A stretch of DNA of 64,000 nt from Pisolithus tinctorius (Eukaryota; Basidiomycota; Agaricomycetes; Boletales; Pisolithaceae): NCBI GenBank assembly GCA_024663395.1, contig JANFAH010000002.1, positions 2,108,001 through 2,172,000 of the forward strand, in the 5' to 3' direction. The translations under genes and the position numbers were made by a program. Positions 56,807 to 64,000 of this stretch are shown here, in pieces (position 1 is the first letter of the stretch; each line of letters starts with the position of its first letter). The notes beneath the pieces were generated by a model that ran no database searches, was not told the origin of the DNA, and worked only from the letters and a program-made list of their open reading frames with translations.

Positions 56807-58582
56807 TAACTTGGGGTGTTGCGACGGTACGCTGTATGGAGTAGGATGAGGGGCCATCGAGCACATGAACCTTGCAGCGAGTGTGGGCAGGGCATAGTCG
56901 AGCTCAGGTGGAAGATAGGTCTAAGGTCCCAATGTGGGACTGTAGGAGTGGGACACCTCAGGCACGGATTTGTATGCATGTTCAGGCATAAAAGAAGTTG
57001 GTGCTTCAGGCATGCTGGGGAGAGCTGGCTGCATGGTGTACGATGAGGGCCTGACCATAGGAGGTATCCGATCTTCTCGATGACTGTTGACATTGTTCAA
57101 ATAGTGGTTGTGGGCCTTGACCTGCAGCTGCCATTCAATGTCGGATGCTGGTAAAGGTTGCTCCTCCATGAGGCCAATCTGGGTCGCCACTGAGTTTCCA
57201 GACAGGTTCATCCCACAATTTTCAGGAAACTTTTCTCTCATCTGAATTAGATTAAGTAGATTAGTATCATTCGAGAAACAGTTTTACAGATGACAGGGTA
57301 CTCACCTTTCTCCCTCACTTTCCCCTCGACAAAGCACTCATGGTGGTTAGTGAAGAAAAGAAGTTCATGTGTTGTTCTTATCATGATCACAGATGTGATA
57401 GGGTTCACTGATTCTCTCAATTCAACCATACAGCAATTCCAGATGTACAACACTTATATATCGGGGAAACCTGCTATCAACACATGCTTAAATCTGAAGC
57501 TACTGTCGTTAGAGATATGGCGATGCTTGTCGAAAACAGTGCTTACTACTGTATTACAAATCATCTTCAGAGTCGCTGTGCTCACTCCCATCTGTTTGCA
57601 AAGCATCCACAGTAATTGAAGCAGCCAAGATGGCTGACAAGTCATCTTCGGAGTCAGCTGCTTCCCTCTCCCCTCTTTCGCCTGACACCTCCTCCATCTG
57701 GGCGAGATGTTTGTCTTCCAATGCAAGCAACGTTAAATCTTGACCATATGCCCCGACCTCAAATCTGCCTCATGTTTCAGTTCATTGACTGAGCGATGTT
57801 CCATGGTGCTCATGAACAACTGGAGATCATCAGTTGATTGAAGGAACTTCTGCATATTCTCTTCTTGGATCGCGAGAAGGAACTCTCTCTGGCGGTTGAC
57901 GGCTTCCAGTTCCCAGGCAGTCGTAAGAGCGTGCAGTCGTGCAGATTCTCAGTTGGCCTCCTTCATCGCCAAGGCCTTGCTGAATGCATTCTCAGGCATC
58001 GCTCGCAGTCCATGCATGAGAAGTGATTTTCCCTGAATAATGTGTGAGAATGGATGAAACAGACATATAGAGATCTTTTACCACTCTTGCATCCTCCAAA
58101 GTGATACCATCGTATGTCTGTCTTCCAAGGGACTTCTCGGTAAAGCGGAGTTCAATAGAACTTGCACCACATGGCTTCTGGTATGGTGTACACTTGTTAT
58201 GAGCTTGCTTTGCACAGGCTGATAACCTATGAACGGTAGGAGGGAGGGATGTAGCGAGATAGTCCCCTGAGTGATCCCCTGTGGGACCCTTTTCGACACT
58301 GCAGGAAATGCGAAGCATTTCTTGCAAGCTGTTACGTTCCGGTAAATGCTTTGGGAGGGGAGTACTCGGCAATGGCATAATTCCCATATCAATCTTTCTA
58401 TTGAATAATCTCTGGGTCTTGGAAGTGCGAAGGGGAGAAAGGGGTGGGGATTTGCTGCGATGTCTGCTAGTATCCAAGTGATGGGATTGGGGAGAGCTTG
58501 GGGGAGGGGTAAGGCGAGAAGACATAATCACAATCACCAATGGGACTACAGATGTGGCCTGGGTGGACAATGCCAGAGGCAA
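56807..58582 (-). pseudogene. Unrecognised multi-exon gene fragments
   Basis: Begins MSSRLTPPPSSPQSHHLDTS (about 58525), a Ser/Pro-rich disordered N-terminus. Next is KPCGASSIELRFTEKSLGRQTYDGITLEDARV (58175-58085) up to a possible donor. A helical segment follows (ENAFSKALAMKEANRESARLHAL.., 58000-57900; QEENMQKFLQSTDDLQLFMSTMEHRSVNELK, 57870-57780). Another exon-like part (57241-56930) has MREKFPENCGMNLSGNSVATQ. No known domain. It may belong with the DUF6532-like part at 55.7-56.1 kb as one gene, and is divergent from the Plavaka transposase. Confidence 0.3.
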
Positions 58583-58612
58583 GTGGAACTTGGGAAGTGG
58601 AGCTTGAAAGAC

Positions 58613-61502
58613 TTAGAGAATTTTCGAGCCTCTCCCACTATATCGATATGGATACTCGAATATGCCCACTTCCCCCTGCTCTTTGTTCAACACAGGAGTC
58701 AGGGGACCGCACTGCCCAATACCATGCGAGATCAGGTTGGGTGTATGGTCAGTTGAAGAACACACTGGAATGAATAGAAGATGATTGATATCAGAAGAAT
58801 CATGAAACAAACATTTACTGGCCTTTCCAAAGTCACGCAGAGTGGAGGTTGGGAAAATTTCTTGTTGAAAACCTCATGCAGGCTCAAATCAATGTATTTC
58901 TCAAATTGGAGTGGGTGAGTTTCGTGTTAGTACTACCCAGAATGCTTGCCTCATACATTCCAATGTAGTGGAATGGTCAAAAACCATCATTCTCGTCAGC
59001 TTGCCAGCTCCTTGAGTGGATGGACACCCTGCCATCAGGGCTGAAATGGCAAGTCATGCAACTTGAAGTCAATGGCTACAACACAGAGAAGAAGATCAAA
59101 TTCATTTATCAAGATGGACTGGAGGTTGTAGAAAGTCCTTTTGGAAATCCAATATTTGCACAAAACATGTCCTTTGACCCCCTTCATGTGTGGAGAAATA
59201 CAGAGAGCGAGTATGGTGAATGGTTCACAGCGGATGAGGCAACCCGTATCCAGGTCAGCTGCTTTAAAGCACTTACTACCTCCTGCACAAGGCTAATGTT
59301 TGTTAAGAACACACTTCCTGAGGGCGCGACCATCATTCCCATTATCACTGCATCAGACAAGACGCCCATCATGAAGCATACTGGTAACCTCGAAATGCAT
59401 CCCCTGTTTCTAATGATTGCCAACATTGACTCTGACATCTGCATGAAGGCCACAGCACATGCCTGGTGTTGTGTTGCCTTCATGCTGGTTATTAAGTTCA
59501 ACATTCATCTGGACTACCAGACGATTTTGCAGGCTCAGCTCTGGCATAGATGTATGGACATTGTCATGGAGAGATTGAAGCGTGTTGCTAATGTTGGAGA
59601 GTTCATGACAGATGCTTTCAGTGACATCCAATTCTGCTTCACACCCTTGGTTGCATGGACGGCTGACCTGCCAGAACAACAATTAATTGCAGCAGTGGCT
59701 AGAAATGCATCCCCTATCACCCTGGCGACTCTTGAGCAGTTCGGAGACCCAACATGTCAGCCCCCTCACACAAAACAGTATACCCTCGATCACATTCACC
59801 AGATCAGTAGAACAGGGGGCGGAAGGGACCCTTGGAAGGTAGATAGTTTCCAGAAGGTGGCGAAGGCTAACCAACTCCTTGGAGTGCAACTTCCATTCTT
59901 CCGAAATTGGCAACACAGTGACCCTGCCAGGTTTCTTGTGCCTGAAGTTCTTCATTCCCTCCATAAATTTTTCTGGGATCATGTACTGAAGTGGTACAAG
60001 GAAGTGGTTGGGATTGACAAACTCAACACTCGCTACAAGGTCCACCACAAACACATCGGTTTTTGCCACTTTGCTTCTGGGATATCGTGCGCAACCCAAA
60101 TGATGGGACAGGAATATTGTGACATACAGCGCACGATTGTTCCCATGATTGCTGGTGCTGCCCCTGCTGCGATGGTTCAGCCTATCTGCGCACTCATGGA
60201 CTTCTTTTATCTTGCCCAAAGACATGTCCACACCGAATCATCCATCAGAGATATGGAAGCCTCACTTGCCGAGTTTCATTCAACAAAGAATGGCATTCTC
60301 GACACTGGGGCTCACGCTGGAAAGGAGGATTTCAATATCCCCAAGCTAGAGCTCATGCTGAGCTTCACAGATGCCATCAGAAGAAATGGTGGGTTGATCC
60401 AGTATAGTGCCAATGTTTCCAAACGTCTTCTCATCACTCACTGCAAGATGCCATTCACTCGCACCAATAGGCAATCTGACTTCACTGAACAGATCATCCG
60501 CCTCCTTGACTGTGAGGAGCGCATTTGTCTGTTCGACATATACCTTTTGCTCCATGAACATAACAAGCCCTTGATGAATGCCACCGAGGATGAAGAGAAT
60601 CTTCTCAGTTCAGCAGACCCTACCTCATCATGGATCTCTCATGTTGCCCCCAGTGAACAATGCCACTTTAATTTCCCCCGCTCTATTCGAAATCTATTCA
60701 CAAAGGGTTTAATGTCCAAAGGAACTGTAGCTGCGCTATCCGTCACGATCACTCCTGATTGTGTCAAACTGAATATCGCTGATGTCGGTACCACTTATGC
60801 ACTTCCTGACTTTTTCGAGAGGCTCAATGAATACATTGTGCGCTGTGCAGATAGCATCGCATCCCACATCGCCCTGCAGATGTTTGACAGAGTCTCAGTG
60901 TGGTATAAATTCCACATTCAACAATACTCGACCTGCAGGCCCTCGGTGATCATGCCAAGTCAAGTGGTTCAAGCTCAGCCTCCATCACCCAACTTCCCCT
61001 ACAGGAACTGCGATGCTGTTCTTCTTAATGTGGATGGACAGAATCCAGACAACCCTAATTGTATGTTCCATAATGTATGTCCCTGGATAGTGCTAATGTA
61101 TCATTTATTCATACAGGTCATGTTGCAGAAGTATGTGTTATATTTCAGCTGAACCACTCCTGCCGATTTAGAGACTCTTCACTTCCCAACTCCCTAACTC
61201 AACCTCTCATATACATTCAGCCATTCCATATCATCGCCATGCCAGAAGATCAACCGGATACATGTCTCTGGATCCTCGAAAGAGGATACAGCCCACACTC
61301 ACCCCAGGCACTGGTGTGCCATAGTGGTCTTATCATCCCCTTAACTGAGGTCACTCATCCTGCAGATCTAGTACCTGTTTTTGGGAAGAATGTGGACCAT
61401 ACAGTGACAATGGCTACCTCTCAGGAATTATATGATCACTTTTTTCTTAATTCATACACTACCAAAGAGGCCTTTGACACGTTGTACCATCTATACACTT
61501 GA
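58613..61502 (+). pseudogene. Plavaka transposase (CACTA-related), three exons recognised
   Basis: DDE-type transposase of the KDZ/Plavaka group common in mushrooms. Recognised blocks: NIYWPFQSHAEWRLGKFL (58815-58870), an intron at 58915-58968 (GTGAGT..TAG), WNGQKPSFSSACQLLEWMDTLPSG, DPLHVWRNTESEYGEWFTADEA and LPEGATIIPIITASDKTPI (first catalytic region, near 59330). Further on are HPLFLMIANI, HRCMDIVMERLK, FCFTPLVAWTADLPEQ, FGDPTCQPP, PEVLHSLHKFFWDHVLKWY, IQRTIVPMIAGA, CALMDFFYLAQ, AILD-type GILDTGAHAGKEDF and IPKLELM. A second intron (61061-61116, GTATGT..CAG) precedes a last exon ending FGKNVDHTVTM..YHLYT with TGA at 61502. The main exon is open, but TGA at 58771-58773 and 58786-58788 break the N-terminus. 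Terminal CACTA repeats were not located. Confidence 0.85.
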
Positions 61503-61920
61503 GTAGATATGACTATTACGGCTGAAATTTTAGAATGGTTTTCTCAATACCTCGTAGCACGATATTCTGTTGGTGATGGATTGCAATCTACTATGCCTTG
61601 CAGTTAAGTGACCGCTAATTAGAGAAAAATAAAAAGAAACAAAGGAAAAACAAAAAGAATGTCAGCCAATCAGCAGTCACTGTTTGAGTGAACGTAACCT
61701 CTCGTCACCTGTGAGGGTCTTGCTTGCTAAGTGTTCATTTCAGGCATTTCGCAGATGTGGGTAGATGCGGTTGATGAAGTTGATGTAGTGCATTCCTGGG
61801 TGGAAGGCCATGAAGTCTGTGGTTCGAGCTGCCATGCTGAGTTGGCGACGTCGACATTGCCATAGAGGCGTCACAGATATTTTGCTTACAAATCGAGCCC
61901 CATCAGATCTGTTATGTAAG
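61503..61920. other. No recognisable gene
   Basis: 3' flank of the transposase: an A-rich tract (61620-61660) and AT-rich sequence. The element end may lie here but I could not find an inverted repeat. Confidence 0.35.
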
Positions 61921-61922
61921 TT

Positions 61923-62517
61923 TTGACTGGCGCTGAACGATCATCTGGGTGGACGAGCGTTGTCCAAGGACAAACTGTGGACTTCGTCTCCATACTAAAC
62001 AATGTAAGTTTGCACCTTTCACACTTCTATGAGATTCCAATGTTGGAGAGAGTCATCCAACACCAGGTCAAACTCACAAAAAAGGATCAGGATTATAGCC
62101 TTGAAGGAGTCGCTTCGTATATGTGTGGTACCAACAACTCCATGAAAGGCACAGGAAAGACGGTGTGCAGTGATCCTTAAACGAGATGCCTCCAGTGATT
62201 GGAGTCAAGTGCCATCGCTACCATGGTTCCAAGGTCTATTGGCACGTGGTTGGACGTACAGTGGGTTCTCGCCACGGAATAGATTGGCACTGTTGCAGGT
62301 GGGAAGTGGCTTCGTCAGGGCCTGCTGTCTTCACAGCACCCGGATCAAAAGATGCAGCATTCATCCCAGCCTCTAGGCTCTGATGCTGTCATTTCCCTAC
62401 TCCAACCAGCATCCACTCCCACCCACGGCTTCTGGTGTACCACTCGCCGCAGCCTCAGATAACTCCAAGCCAACCTCAACCACTGCCATATCTGATTCAT
62501 CTACAACTGCCACCTCA
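61923..62517 (+). pseudogene. Secreted / GPI-type surface protein fragment
   Basis: Coding-like segments on plus: SSGWTSVVQGQTVDFVSILNN, intron-like GTAAGT at 62004, DYSLEGVASYMCGTNNSMKGTGKTVCSDP. Then a frame change into CHRYHGSKVYWHVVGR..WHCCRWEVASSGPAVFTAPGSKDAAFI, and a Ser/Thr-rich part (SKPTSTTAISDSSTTATS) at 62460-62515. Cysteines and the Ser/Thr tail suggest a secreted wall protein. The hydrophobic C-terminus is missing. At 62518 the sequence switches abruptly to a copy of the coiled-coil gene. No named family. Confidence 0.4.
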
Positions 62518-63523
62518 TAGCACATCATTGAGTAATGGTAATCTAACTCACGACAATTGTTTGGTATGTTGCATGAGCCTGGAAACATGGACCCCATGTG
62601 CCTCGGCTGCCCCAACCACAAACCTTCCCCCTTCGTTACCCTCCAGAGATGAGGGAGAGCTGCATCCTGATTGTCCACTTACTACATATTCCCCTGACTC
62701 CCCTTCAGTCATGTTGGCCCTCGCTCAATTAGATGACCACATTTGTGAAATGTCTGCGCAACTTGAGGCTTCGAAAGCTGAATGAAAGGCCCTCGTTGCG
62801 GCCACAGCAAGACAAAACCGGGTATGCTTCTGCATTCTCATGATACTGCTGTGTGGTTCATCCTAAGCCAGGTAACGTCTGGCATGAAGGCACGTAATAT
62901 GGAAGATATTCTAAGGATAGAAGATGAGTGTGTCCGGTATGTTCATATTCATTTTTGTTCCTTACTCTCATGTACTGATTCCGACACAGATTGTCAGCTC
63001 AAGTCTGCCACCTTCAACAGCAGATGGACAAGGCCAAGGCTGATGCAAGATCTCACGAAGAAGAGCTTTTGAAAGAGATTGAACTCTTACAGTCTCGGGT
63101 CAGGCGATCGTCTTCTGTGAGTGTTTCAGTTGGGTTATTGGAATCTAAGAGACCCACGTATTACAGCCACTGTTCCCCATCGATGCCAGTATAGCAGAAG
63201 AAAGTATGGAACTTGCGACACCTCTTCAACCTACTATGCTTTTATCCATACAGAATCACAATACCCCACCAGAACCAATCGACCCTTCCCTTATACCACT
63301 GCCCTTCTCCCCTGTGCAAACGTCATCTCCGACTTTTTTGCCTCGATGTGTTTCTTCACAAAGTCCTACCCCTGCCGATATACAACGAGTGGAAGATGCC
63401 CTTATGACAGCTAGAGAAAATCTAGCACAGAAGGAAAATGCACTAGCTCAGTTGCGAATGGAGGTCGAAGATCTGCAACGACAAATACCACTCCCTAGTC
63501 CATCACAAGACAGGGAAGCATGA
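62518..63523 (+). pseudogene. Decayed partial copy of the coiled-coil gene (locus B)
   Basis: Colinear with locus A from 32535 with a constant offset of 29,983 bp. It carries the second half of the gene only: LDDHICEMSAQLEASKAE, then TGA at 62783-62785 where locus A has CGA, MEDILRIEDECVR, VCHLQQQMDKAKADAR, and the final helix ARENLAQKENALAQLRMEVEDLQRQ up to TGA at 63521-63523. Many CpG sites of locus A are TG or CA here, especially at 62560-62640. It has no 5' half and no start. Confidence 0.85.
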
Positions 63524-63702
63524 TGCTTGGATTGTGAATGTAAATCTCTCTTTCTCTTCTTTTTTTTGGCTATCGATTTGCTTTCATGATTATCTATCCA
63601 TTATATTCCCTTGTGTATTCTGTTACTATATGGACTTGTTGTCTTGCTTATCTGTTTTGCGTATTGGTGTCAATTTAGCATATCTGGGCATGGTAATAGT
63701 AT

Positions 63703-64000
63703 CTACTGTCCCCTGCCTTTCTTCTGCTGCTGTTTGCCATGTGTGTTAGGGTCTTTGGGAGGAGGAACATGTTGCAGGTTGGGAAATTGCATATTTTTCC
63801 AAGGGTGTGCTGGATCTGGAGGTTGCTTCACGTAGCTTATTTCTTTTGGAGGGGGAGGGATTCTATGGGGCTCTTCCAGAGCGGGAGATGGTGGATGCAA
63901 GGAAATGGGTGTGTTAGTGTATGATGACATGGTTACTTTCTTTGTTGTGTTGTTCAATGACATTACTTTATGGCTTGACTGGGGACCGGTGGCCATGCCC
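63703..64000 (-). pseudogene. Copy of the C2HC5 zinc-finger gene, C-terminal part, runs off the window
   Basis: Minus strand, matching the last ~97 residues of the locus A protein (SHKVMSLNNTTKKVT..PPPKEISYVKQPPDPAHPWKNMQF). The visible part is open. Differences from locus A are mainly at CpG positions (for example CRVPPPP in A against HRIPPPP here). The finger region is outside the window, so it cannot be judged whether the gene is functional. Confidence 0.75.

Overview
The window looks like a transposon-rich, partly CpG-depleted region of a mushroom-forming basidiomycete (Agaricomycetes). Short GT..AG introns, a Plavaka (CACTA-type) transposase, a Helitron Rep-helicase, chromodomain Ty3/gypsy elements, a TPR-HET protein and F-box-like genes all fit that group. 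Most protein-coding sequence is mobile-element derived and pseudogenised. Only a few host-type genes look usable: a TPR-HET NLR-like gene at 36.1-39.5 kb, a two-exon zinc-finger gene at 33.7-34.6 kb, and possibly a coiled-coil gene at 31.6-33.5 kb.

Layout: 1-5.3 kb, a minus-strand chromodomain gypsy element inserted into the gag of a second gypsy element. 5.3-11.8 kb, that second, plus-strand element, carrying a spliced antisense gene in its 3' part. 12-14.5 kb, unrecognised exon-like sequence. 15-31 kb, a decayed element with a divergent pair (alpha-kinase-family N-terminus on minus, DDE integrase on plus). The integrase is cut by a 9.08-kb fold-back palindrome (21003-30080) made of ~43/87-bp terminal repeats and 161-bp satellite units. 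31.6-34.8 kb, coiled-coil and C2HC5 zinc-finger genes (locus A). 36.1-39.5 kb, TPR-HET. 40.3-42.8 kb, an F-box-like ORF interrupted by a 1577-bp palindrome with TA target duplication. 43-46.4 kb, unrecognised minus-strand exons. 46.6-52.4 kb, a Helitron. 53-58.6 kb, decayed membrane-protein gene and multi-exon unknowns. 58.6-61.5 kb, a Plavaka transposase. 62.4-64 kb, a CpG-decayed copy of locus A (locus B).

Two themes tie the window together. First, almost every broken element gene is broken the same way: TGA where the family has arginine, as expected if CGA became TGA by CpG deamination. Locus B against locus A shows this process directly. Second, there are two very long, highly symmetric fold-back elements, each flanked by a TA repeat and each inside another gene. 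The larger one, with arms that differ by whole numbers of satellite units, is the best candidate for an undescribed element. Its transcripts would form kilobase hairpins, so a link to RNA- or methylation-based silencing is attractive, but this is inference only.
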